A DNA stretch of 64,000 bases from Clitoria ternatea (Eukaryota > Streptophyta > Magnoliopsida > Fabales > Fabaceae): contig CM075672.1 in the NCBI GenBank assembly GCA_037962975.1, positions 129,194,001 through 129,258,000 on the forward strand. Reading direction: 5' to 3'. The position numbers and the translations under genes were made by a program. Below the pieces are notes generated by a model. That model did not search any database. It was not told the origin of the DNA and saw only the letters and a list, made by a program, of their open reading frames with translations. Each line of letters begins with the position of its first letter. Within the stretch, counting starts at the first letter, position 1. Below are positions 1-10,309 of the stretch, piece by piece.

Positions 1-954
1 AGCGTTTTGAGTATTGGAATCGAGGATTCCAAGTAAGGGGAGTATTATATGTTTTGAATGTATGAGTTATGAACGAATAGAGGATATGTGTGTGTTATTG
101 TGACTATATTGTGATTGAAATATTGATAACGATGATGTTTGAATTGATGTGTGATGAGATTGATGATATGATTGAGTTGTTATCATATCCCCTTTTAATT
201 GACTATTATATAGAATAACATGCATATATGATGATGATTTAGAAATTTTGTGATTCTATTCATATAGAATTAATGTTGATTATTGCATTGGATTTCAATT
301 GATTTGATGATGTGGATTGATGATTATGTTGTGATAATGCATGGGAGAGATAGCTTAAATGATGATATGAATAGATGATAATAGATGGTTATGCATTGCA
401 TTTGCACAAGGACGCATACAGGACTGCAAGGGGCCTGTGATGCCGGCCTAGATGAGATGACGGCCTTTGGATTGGCACACACCTTGTGGTGGTTTCTTCG
501 GATTCCTCAGACGCCTTTGAGTGCGACTCAAGATCGGCTCGTAACACCATTGTTTATTTACCGTTGTCACTGAGAATGACTGGTGTTGCAAGTGGGTGAG
601 CGATTCGGTACCTGTAAAACGATTGAATGATATGATTAAACTTGTATATATTACAGTATAATCCCATCATTAGAATCGGATCCGCATCCATTTGCATTAG
701 TGTTGCGAGACAGTCATTGTGATATTGAAAAACTATGGGACAACCATTGATGATGATGGAAATGGTATTGATAGCATTTGTGATAATATGATTATGTATT
801 ATTGAGTTATGTTAAATGACAATGATGATGTGATAATGAATGTGTTGTATAATGAATTATGGATAGTGTGATGAATTGGATTGATTGACTAAAATATATT
901 ATGGCAAATCTGGTCCAGTATTTGTCATTTAACATATATATGCTCACCCCTAAC
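1..954 (+). repeat. 3' part of an old long LTR (forward)
   Basis: No gene is visible. The stretch is AT-rich and full of tgatgat-like simple sequence. It encloses a GC-richer core at about 385-640 that ends in a GGTACCTGTAAAA box (608-620). The same core and box occur in L2 (5400-5720), A3 (55440-55766) and, inverted, in L1 (about 8032-8345) and the LTRs of element C. Around 944-954 the text gctcacccctaac continues at 10122 after removal of solo LTR L1 and one copy of its ctaac duplication, so this fragment and 10122-10309 were once contiguous. The left end lies outside the window. Seen directly: shared core and matching TSD. Inferred: that it is an LTR remnant related to the C family. Confidence 0.6.
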
Positions 955-1289
955 TGCGACGCCCTGAAAATGTGGGTAAATTTTTCACGTTTTACAAGTC
1001 ATTAATTGATAAAGTAATAACGTGGTGAAATCTTAATCAACACCCAGGGTCTATGAAAAACCTCTCTCATATATGAAGATATGAGAGGGTGAATTAAAAA
1101 GGATTCATGAGAAATTAAATTTTCAATTAAAAATAGCGGAAGAATCGATTAAAATGATGTTATATGATTGGATTTAAAGAGAATAAATTTCACGAGATTT
1201 AATGGTTCATAATATGTTCAAAGTATTATTAAGATGATGTAAGAAGGAATATTAATGCAAAGGAAAATCAAAGTAATTGTCACAACAAC

Positions 1290-1706
1290 ATTTTAAGGGA
1301 ATCAGGTGCCATTTGCTCAAGCGAGTACCACACTCGCTTAAGCGAGTTCGCGTGGTCACGCTTGGGCGAGATACGAAATGCGCTTGAGTGAAGAAGGGAA
1401 GAGCATCAGGTGTCAATCTCGCTTGAGCAAAATTACTCCAGAAGCTCCAGGTATAGATTTCGCTTGGGCAAGGCACGACCGCTTGAGCAAAAATGGGACA
1501 GAACCTTACTGTCCATATTTAGCTTGAGCGAGGCTAGGCCCGCCTGAGTGAAAACCGTCCAGAACTAATTTTTCCCTCACTCGCTTGAGCGAATCGCCAT
1601 GCACTGACCATTTCGCTTGAGCGAAAATGATCCAGTAACTCCCTTACTCGATATCACTCGGGTGAGGCCCTTCCCGCCTGAGCGAATTGTGGACAGGGGC
1701 CACACC
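1290..1706. repeat. CGCTTGAGCGAG palindrome array (L1), left half
   Basis: Short palindromes recur every 20-45 bp, for example a perfect ACTCGCTTAAGCGAGT at 1332-1347 and CTCGCTTGAGCGAA near 1578. They are separated by unrelated text. The array continues after the L2 insertion at about 6976-7010, because L2 landed inside it. The unit is an arm of 5-7 bp, a 2-nt centre (TG, CA or TA), and the complementary arm. Spacing is irregular and spacers are not repeated, so it is neither a classical tandem satellite nor a CRISPR array. Confidence 0.8.
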
Positions 1707-2164
1707 TGTAACATCCCAAATTTTGAAGAAAATAAATTTATTGAATAAAAATAATTAATTATTTATGGTCCAATAATTATGGGAAAATTAATTAGACATT
1801 AGAAATGAATTATCGGTAAATTGAGGATTACCAGAATCGGATGATTTAACAGATGGTGTGGGACCTACATGACTAAATTGGATATTTGATGGGTCTAGAA
1901 TATTTAGAAAATTATTGTGGTTATGATGGTATAGTTGAAATAATTTTTAGTGTTGAGGAGATAATTAATTGGACACGATGTATATCATTAAACAGAAAAA
2001 ATACGAGCCAATTGGAATTAAAATAAATTGTAAAATCCACTTTCTTCTCTTTATTTAACGGTGGCTTTCTCCCTCCCCTTCTCTAATCTTTATTGACCAA
2101 TGGACAAAGGGAATTGTGAACCAAATGGAAAAAAGCAAAAGTTAGGACATTAACCATTGGGTAA

Positions 2165-2440
2165 AAACCCAATTTTTACACTTTCTCTCTCCCTCCTCCC
2201 TCATATTTTCATTGGGATCCTCTCTCCCTCCACCATTCTCCATTTTTCTTCTCCTTCTCCCTTCTCCTCTACAAAACTGTGACCCCTCATCAAAAGCCAT
2301 AGCCACCTAAAATTATTTGGTCTCCATGGATTCATGAAGCACACAAGGGACATTGGTACAAAGCTTGGACCATCTTCTTCTTCCTCTCTCCCTATTTTCA
2401 TTTTTGGCTTGAGCATGGATGTGAGGTAAGGTTTCTTGCC
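2165..2440 (+). promoter_or_regulatory. CT-rich leader and splice-donor-like site in L2
   Basis: A strongly pyrimidine-rich stretch (about 2165-2290, again about 2370-2400) is followed by GAGGTAAGGTTTCTT at about 2423. The same order is present in A3 (about 36590-36845) and, inverted, in L1 (rc of about 9520-9760). AG/GTAAG matches the plant 5' splice-site consensus, and CT-rich stretches are common near plant transcription starts. I infer a transcribed LTR leader with a conserved donor; no acceptor could be identified. Confidence 0.45.
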
Positions 2441-4179
2441 TCTTTAATGTTCTATTTATGGTTTTGATGTTGTTGGGCTCTAAATGGTGATACTAAGCAC
2501 TTTGGGTGTTGATGGGAATGTGAAACCCTAGGTTAAATGGCTTGAAAATATGATTCTAGATTATGGTTTCGTGTTAGAAATGGATAGGGGTTATGGTTTG
2601 CATATGAATTTTATGATGGGTTAAAGTTGTTGTTGGGTGATTTTAGAGAAAACCCTAAGTGTTGATAAATTGGGGATTTTTGCCAAATTGATGGTTTTAG
2701 TTGTTTTGATGCCTTTGAAAGATTTAATATGAGGAAATGAATATTTAGAAGTATTGGGATTGATTATTGATGTTGATAAATTTTTGAGCTAAGTTGATGT
2801 TATGTGAATGATGATATATGCATGTGAAACCCAAACCATAGGATAAATGACCATTGGGACAATTGATTGCTGTTTACAAATGATTGGCACTTTGATGATA
2901 ATATTATGCTTGTAGTGATGCATGAAAGTTGTTGAATTGATGCTTGCCAATTTGTATGAAACCCTTGAGAAATGAAGATAATTGGGAATTTTGGCATAGA
3001 TAGTTGAATTGGTGATTTGGTTGTCATGAGAGTGACCTTTGGGTTTAGAAAAGATGCTTTGAGTCATTGGTGTTGATATTTGATGTTGTTGGATTTTGAT
3101 GAGGATTTGATAAGGCCTTAGGCCATGGCATGTGCCATTTGAATTTTGTTGATTAATTATGGTTATTGGAGGATAAGATAGCTATCTTGAATTTTGAGTG
3201 ACAATGACGGCAAATGGATGATTTATATGACGATTGGATGTATTATGAATAAGGGATGTGATCTTGTTGTTGTTGGGTATGGTTAGCCCATTTGAGATTT
3301 AGAGAATCATGGTTTTGGGAAGGGAATTCCTAAAACCTAACACAAGTATATGAATAGGTGTTTTAATAAGTTTAAGACTTGATATTGGACCTTAAGAGAT
3401 GTTGTCAATTGTTTAGATTTATGATGGTGCCTTGTGATGGCTCATAAATTGAATACATGTATATTTATGTGTGTTGATAAGAGATTATATTCCGGACAAT
3501 GTGGTGAAACTTTTGAAGCATGCAAATCGTTGCAGTTCTTTTCTCGAGGTAGGAGAGGAGTTTGTATTTCAATTGCATGAGTGAATAATTGATGGTTGAT
3601 GTATATGATTATACTTATGCTTGCCTTGCCATGATATCTTGAATAGTGATTAATAATGTGATGGATGATAGGCTTGGCCATTTATTGAATATTTGGTAAT
3701 TGCATATATATGAGATAATGATGAATGTTTAGTGGTATTTTGATGAATATGATTTATTTGTTGATAGAAACCCATGAATGAGTGAATTACTCAGAGATAT
3801 GAGGTTGTATTTTATGATTTTCATGCATAATTGAGGAACTAATAGGGCTATATTGAATTTTAGTATGTTTAGATGCCATGGAATAGCTCCAATAGTGCCT
3901 ATGCATGATTTAAAACTTGTAGAAATTGGAATGGGTCAATTCCATTGAGAAATGAACCTTGAATTGCATTAAAACGGCTTAAAATGAGTAAAATGTATTT
4001 ATATGCATAAGTCACTCATCTAAAGGAATTTTTAAGTGAAACTGGTGGCCACACGTCAAAAATGATGTCTATTTGTTGGGGTTAAAATTTCATAGTTTTT
4101 GGAATTTGTTAGAGGGAGTTATGGTACTTAGAAGTGGGAAAAATCAGTTTTTTAGGGCATTTTTCTGCATAATGCTGTC

Positions 4180-4325
4180 TTGAATCGATTCAAAATAGTG
4201 CATGAATCGATTCAAAACTCTCTGAAAGTGTTTGAATCGATTTACATGAGTTTTGAATCAATTCAAAGCTCTCTATAAGTGCTTTAATTGATTCACACGA
4301 GCTTGAATCGATTCAAAGCCCTGTT
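4180..4325. repeat. TGAATCGATTCA palindrome array in L2
   Basis: The palindrome TGAATCGATTCA (perfect at 4203-4214) and degenerate copies recur about every 25-35 bp through about 4325. The array lies about 2.5 kb into the LTR. In the sister copy A3 the equivalent interval (38312-38900) instead contains CTCGCTCAAGCGAG-type palindromes. The flanking sequence aligns, so the motif differs while the place and style are the same. Confidence 0.75.
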
Positions 4326-5394
4326 ATGGCCACGGTTATGTTGTTTTTCCGACTGCTCTGTTTTCTTTGTTATTTTTGTCCCGTTTGGGCATCTTAATGA
4401 CGTTTTTGGCCTCCTACTTCTTCATGAAAGTCATAGATAATTATGTTACGGAGGTTTGAAAATTGGTCTTGCCTCAATTGGAGTTTTCTAACTCTCATTA
4501 GGCATAAAACACTAGACCCACTGCATTGTAAAATTCAAATTTAAGAGGGTTTTGAACCCAACTTTTTATGGTTATCAAATTGAGACTAATAGGTGATATT
4601 TGTGACATGTGCCACCATTTTTAAGACTAAAAATGAGTTTCTCTCATGTCTTAATGTTGTAATTTGTCATGAGCTTGATAGTATTCAAAACCCCTTTATT
4701 ATGTAAAAGTAAGAAATTATGTTAGGGGTAATGATGATGGTGTGTCTTGGGGTGTTTGATATTAATTGAAGCATGTTATGAAAACATGAATGTTCACCAC
4801 CAATGATATGATATGATGATTGATAATGAAAAGTAAATGTTATGGTTATATGACACACCCTTAAATGATGATGAAACCAATGAAGGGACAATTGCATGAC
4901 AAATCGATGAATCAGAGATGATATCGATAATGAATGATGACGGATGATATTGTTGATCATTTCCTTGAATAAAAGGATGATTGTTATTATTGATGAATTA
5001 TTAAATATCGTTGTGTTCGATACAAGTGCGATCTTGTATGTGTGGTTTAAAGTCATATTGATGAATTGTTGTGATGCCACACTAATGTATGAACAATGGT
5101 AATGATCAATGAGATAAAAATCCACTAAGAAGTTATGTGGTGATATTGATGAAATATTGATGAATGTTATTGATGTTTGTGATGCCATTGTGAATGTTGC
5201 AAGTATTAACTTGCATGTATTATGAAATGCCACACTTAAAACATGAAACAATGGCTAAAACCAACAATGATAAAATCCACTAAAGATTGAATGGTGGTGT
5301 TGGTGTTGATGATGATGATTGATGAGTGGCATGATAGGATGCATAGTGTGAGAATGCATTAATTGACATTTGCATCCATGGAATATCATACGCT

Positions 5395-5720
5395 ACTTCT
5401 ATGGAATGTTAGGGGTTCCAATAAGCAGGCCAAGTGGGAGGGCGACTTAATGCATGGGTAAATTATTGATGTTCCCTAGTGATTTTAGGAATCACGAAGT
5501 TGCCCTTAGATTGGTGGTGAGGCACCCTATGTGGCAGGCCCAGTGGGTGGGCGGCTCTGTGATGAGCAAGTTACCTCAGTGTCTGACGGGGCACGGCTCT
5601 CTCGATGTGTGTTCGGGAGAGGCCCGTAGCACTTTTGGCAAGTGAGGCCATGTTGTTAATCCGCAAGTCACACGGTGACTAGTGCTACAGATGGGCGATA
5701 GTGGTTTGGTACCAGTAAAA
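5395..5720 (+). repeat. GC-rich core module with GGTACC box (L2)
   Basis: This is a markedly GC-richer island (for example aggcccagtgggtggg, gacggggcacggctctc) in AT-rich surroundings, ending in GGTACCAGTAAAA at 5708-5720. Homologous modules occur at 55440-55766 (A3) and inverted at 8032-8345 (L1). More distant relatives are at 385-620, 44295-44530 and 52495-52740. Its recurrence in LTRs that otherwise align poorly suggests a constrained or transferred cis-module. Its function is unknown. Confidence 0.65.
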
Positions 5721-6546
5721 TATGATGTTGAGCATGCATGAAATAAGATATGTGTACACCTTATGCTTGACCCACAATTTGGTGTTTATTCCCATAGTCA
5801 GATCCATATTTGTTGTTGATAATTCCATTGTGCATATGTATTAGCCTAAGAGCATTTGCATATAGCATAGAGATATGCCAAAAGGTGATGATTGATGATG
5901 ATTGAGATTGAGATATGATAATGATGAGATGGGTAAATGAATACCTAAAAGACAACATGTAAAATATGAATACAACGAAAAGATATTGATTATAATGATG
6001 TTGTATGTTATGGCCCAATGTGATGAAGGGCTTGTTTGTTTATGGTTGATGATGATGATGTTGGCCCATTGTGGCATTGAGAATAATGTGTATATGTGTT
6101 TGCTTTGCTATGAGTTAATTGATGAATATAGTAGATGTATGTTGTTTGGATGAATGAATTGTGATGATTATTGATGGTTTTAGCAAAGCATACATGATGT
6201 TGATATACATATGCACATAATCTCAATTGTATTCATATTCGTCATTTGAAATGTATAACTCACTCTCCCATGTTGTCTACTTTTAGCATTGATGCAGGAA
6301 TATTATGGGATGAGGATATTTTAAAAGTAAAGCTTTGGTGAAGGTAAATAGTGGTAATGGAATGCCTTGGCCGACAGTGGTTGTAAATTATTTCATTGTG
6401 AATAACGTGTAGATAATGATGTGACGACTATTAATATTGGTGGATGCATTATGAATAATATATAAGTGTTAATGATGTATGACTTTGAGGTTGAATTGAA
6501 TGTGGTCAATTATGGAATGTAAATATTGGAGATGTATGTTGCATGA

Positions 6547-6548
<2 letters not shown>

Positions 6549-6592
<44 letters not shown>
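6549..6592. repeat. (AT)n microsatellite
   Basis: An uninterrupted run of about 22 AT units lies near the 3' end of L2. The related copy A3 has only short AT runs at the matching place (about 56775-56800), so it expanded in L2. Confidence 0.9.
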
Positions 6593-6594
<2 letters not shown>

Positions 6595-8031
6595 TAGGCA
6601 TTGCATGTTTATGACTTATGAGTAAGGTTCATTGTGGCCTATATGGTTTAGGTTGTGTATATGCATGCTTTGCCGAGCCTTTTCTCATATCTTTATATAT
6701 GGGACTAGGCGTGTGCCCTGTATACATATTCTTCTGCTAAACTCTATTATTTTTGTATACACTTATGGACAATTTATTTAACAATCCAGTTATTAATTCT
6801 AATATCTCACTCTTCGGTTTTCTGGGGTTCGGGTTTTGATGTAATCGTTGAGGTGTTTTAAAACTATTTTAAATGCAAAAAATTTACTCGCATTTTTATT
6901 AATTGTTTATCTTGATTACATCGGGATTCAGATCCGGAGAACCAGGGGGTAACAACACCCCTGTTTCATAAGGATCTCGCTCGAGTGAGACTATCACTCG
7001 CTTGAGCGAGTTATGCAGAAACAGCGAAATCATGCAACAATTCAGACAACTTAGCATACCAAATCTCATTTCATGCCTTTTTGACCTATGCTAGTGTGCT
7101 AGATACATTCAACCATGCATTCAAAAGTTCATCCAATCGTTTATACACTTCAAAATCAATTACCATTCATTCAATGCATAGGATTTAAATCATTTTTACA
7201 TAAACTTCATGAAATGCTACAAGTTGAGAAATACATCATTCATTCATAGTATTTATCATCCACAAGCATCATAATTCATTATCTTACATCACTTAGGTCA
7301 TTAACGAAAATTGGCCATACACACCAAGGTCCAATTTTCCTACATGACCCTCAAATCATCAAACTTCAATCTAGATGGCAAAATAAGCATACATGTACAC
7401 TATATGCTATACAAAAATCGATTTGCCGGCCAAGGCGCTTCCTATACACCTATTTACCTCCTTCATCAAAATGTACTTCAAAATATTCACTCCACTCATG
7501 AGTGCCCTACATCACAAGTCTAAAAAGTGGACAATATAGGAGAGTGAGTCATATATTCCAAAAGAATAAATATGAATACCATGTGATCATGTGCATATGT
7601 ATCACAACATATATACTTTGCATTCACACATATTTCATCATCAACTATCATCATATAATACAACATCTTTGTAAATCAAGCTAGTATAAAATCATACACA
7701 TGATCTAGTCCTTCAACAAATTGGACTATTACACAACTCATCACTTTACTCAAATTATTATTCGGTATTTACATCTTTTATGTTGTCTTAATTCATTTTC
7801 TCATTCTCAACACAACCATCATCATATCTCATCACCTTTGGCATACTTCCTTGCTATATGCAAATGCTCTTAAGTTAATGCATATGTACAATGGAATATT
7901 TCAACAATTGCAGATCTAACTGTGGGAAATAAACACCAATTGTTGGATTCAAGTATGATCATCTAACCATACCCCTACTACAGTAGTAAAATGTGTACAC
8001 TTATCATCAAATTGCATGCATTTCACCAATC

Positions 8032-8345
8032 TTTTACTGGTACCAAACCGCTTTGCCCATTATACAACACCTGGTCATTTCCACCATGACCACGGTAACA
8101 ACATAATCAATCATATGGTATTGCGGGCCGGCCATGACTCATTTCATGGCGGCTATGATCCGAAGGACCACCGGGGTCACCTGCTCATCAAGAGCAACCC
8201 CTTACAAGGGTTGGCCATATGTAGCTCCCTGTAGCAATACATGGGCGGCTTCGTAACTTATACACTGAGTCACAAGGGAAAATAAAATTTGCTCGAGCAC
8301 TGAGCCACCCTCCCACTGGGTCGGCCGAAGGAACTCCCCTAATGT
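8032..8345 (-). repeat. GC-rich core module of L1 (inverted)
   Basis: Reverse-complement counterpart of the module at 55440-55766. It shares the blocks gggtcggcc, accaccggggtcac, catgggcggcttcgt and the box TTTTACTGGTACC (8032-8044). Its minus orientation sets the orientation of L1. No gene is present from 6960 to 10116; the remainder is AT-rich LTR sequence and the CT-rich (minus-strand) leader at about 9520-9760. Confidence 0.65.
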
Positions 8346-10121
8346 TCCAACATCGGTGGCTATGTAGTATGCCATAGATGCAAATGCCAATCATATGCAT
8401 TTCTCACTCTATGCATCCTATTCATGCCACTCATCAATCGTCATCATCATCATCACCATCATCACCAACATCACCACAAGCCTTTTAGTGGATTTATTAT
8501 TGTTGGTTATTATCATTAATTTAAATTTTTGTGTGGCATACTTGATAATTCCTGTTAACATAATTCAATTCCATCATCAAACACAACAACATCAATCTTT
8601 CACCATCAATCAAGGTATGCTATTTATTCACACCCATTCTCAATCAAACATCATTTATACTCATTTCACTTTTACGGTGGATATACGTATAACATTCTAT
8701 TCAAGACACCACATTGTCAAATAATTCATACCACATATAGCACACCATAATTATTCTAAATGCATCAATGCATGTTGCCAAGACACATCACTAATATCAC
8801 ACATAACATTATAATTCTTCATAACATCATAAGCAAGGCACATGCATATTGTCACATATGACAATCAAATACTATCCAATTCATGCATTTAGAACATAAA
8901 AACTCCTCTCCTACCTTAAGAGAAGAATTCCAATTAATAAGACATACCCGCCTCGTCGTTCGGAATGGATCCTACATTAACATACATGTAAAATCCCAAT
9001 TAATCAACTATTCAAGACACAAATTCAACTTTATTTAATCATAATCATATCTACAATTTCATAACATGTATAAGACATGTTATAAAAATTATTTTCCTTC
9101 ACTTATTAGGCTTTGGGAATTCCTTCCCATTAAACCTTACTCATTATACTTAAAGGCTACCAACAACTATAGCCTAACATTCACAAGAATGCCTCACCAA
9201 TCAATACCCAAACTCTCAATGGCTTGTATTTTCTCTCAAACACATTATTCAACCAATATTTATAACTTTCCCCAAATCTTAAAAGTTAGGGTTTTCACCA
9301 AAACCCAACCACATTCATAAATGCATCTTTAATCCTTATCTCCTTTCAACCATAAACTCATCTTCCTCATTTAATATCATCAAGGTTAGCATTTATGACT
9401 ACCCACTCTAGGGTTTCCACATTTAAATCTTCTCCTAACAACCCACATACCTTAAATGCTCTCTCTTAACACCAAAAACTCATAACTAAAGGATTATACT
9501 CTTGAGAAATGAGAAGAATCTTACCTCAAGAGAAGAAATAAGAGAGTTTTCCAAGAGAGGGAAGAGCCACACGAAAATGGAGGAGTAGAAAGGAGGAGAG
9601 TCCAAGCTCCAATGGTCTCTTCCAAGCTCCTTCAAGAACAAAAATGAAGAAGGAAGAAGAGCCACCACCCTTGCCTAGGGTTTTTGAAGAGAAGAAGAAG
9701 AAGAAATGAAGGAGAAGGATAGAGTAGGAGAAGAAGTAAAGTATTTGGCACAATAGACCAAGGAGCTGATGGAAATAAGAAGAGAGAAATAGGCTTTTTC
9801 CTTTAAAATTTTATCCTCTCACTAAACTTTCATCGTTTTATGACAAACAGGATCTCTATTTGGGCTCAATACTTTATCTAAAAATTATTCCGAATATATA
9901 TTTGGACTCCCAATATTATCCTCGATAGCCCTTACCACTATCATCTCAATCAGAGATACTTGGTCCGACACCCATATTTTAAATTGGGCTTAATTTCAGT
10001 TTATCAGGCCACAATAAATTGCTAACAGTCCTCCAAAGTCTTAATTTAATTATTTCCAATATTTTGAGATATTAAATAATCCACATCTCTTTATTTTAAA
10101 ATTTTGGGATGTTACACTAAC

Positions 10122-10309
10122 CATTTTTTGTTTTAGTGAATTTGGACCGAGGCGAAGAATGGTGTGTATCATCGTATATTGTAGCAAATCTACTAACCAT
10201 CTTTTATGTTATAAATCTTGGTGGGCTCTTGATCATTATGTGTGTGTGTATATAGTGGACTAGGTATCTGGTAACCTCATTGGAGGTTTAGGATTGTTTT
10301 GGATACATG
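10122..10309 (+). repeat. Continuation of the 1-954 LTR fragment
   Basis: Joined to 954 across the L1 insertion, this gives gctcacccctaac followed by cattttttgttttagtgaattt. That resembles the post-core segment of element C LTRs (minus strand near 43800-43830: gctcacccctgcagtggcc, then a ttttcagtgaatg-like string). It ends abruptly where E begins with TGTAACATCCC at 10310. No coding potential is visible. Confidence 0.5.

Larger units (their letters stand above)
1707..6954 (+). mobile_element. Solo LTR L2, 5.25 kb, inserted in L1
   Basis: L2 starts TGTAACATCCC and ends GGGGGTAACA, flanked by a perfect acacc duplication (1702-1706 and 6955-6959). It aligns in order with A3 (36131-57163 minus its insert): the same start, a CT-rich leader and GAGGTAAGGTTTCTT block (2423 versus 36835), the gaaaccaatga block (about 4872 versus 39129), the core, and the gattacatcggga block near the end. 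Both copies are about 5.25-5.3 kb. That is unusually long for an LTR, and neither has an internal region. The rest is AT-rich with many tgatgat runs. Minus-strand ORFs such as 4685-5251 arise from those runs and are not considered genes. An autonomous partner is not in the window. Confidence 0.85.
955..10116 (-). mobile_element. Solo LTR L1 (about 3.9 kb net), interrupted by L2
   Basis: Read on the minus strand, L1 begins TGTAACATCCC at 10116 and ends GGGCGTCGCA at 955. It is flanked by a perfect 5-bp duplication ctaac (950-954 and 10117-10121). Its body is 955-1706 plus 6960-10116, about 3909 bp once L2 is removed. The minus-strand order is LTR start, a CT-rich leader with a splice-donor-like GAGGTAAG (about 9520-9530), the GC-rich core with GGTACC box (8032-8345), then a CGCTTGAGCGAG palindrome array near the 3' end (6976-7010 and 1290-1706). 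No PBS, PPT or coding region is seen, so I call it a solo LTR. The small ORFs inside it (for example 8395-8724) are low-complexity and not gene-like. Confidence 0.8.

Noticed and set aside
4685..5251. 188-codon minus-strand ORF
   Set aside because: Composed of His, Ile, Ser and Thr codons arising from tgatgat-type simple sequence inside LTR L2; no domain, and not open in A3.
8395..8724. 109-codon plus-strand ORF
   Set aside because: Antisense simple sequence (catcatcat runs) within L1; no gene features.
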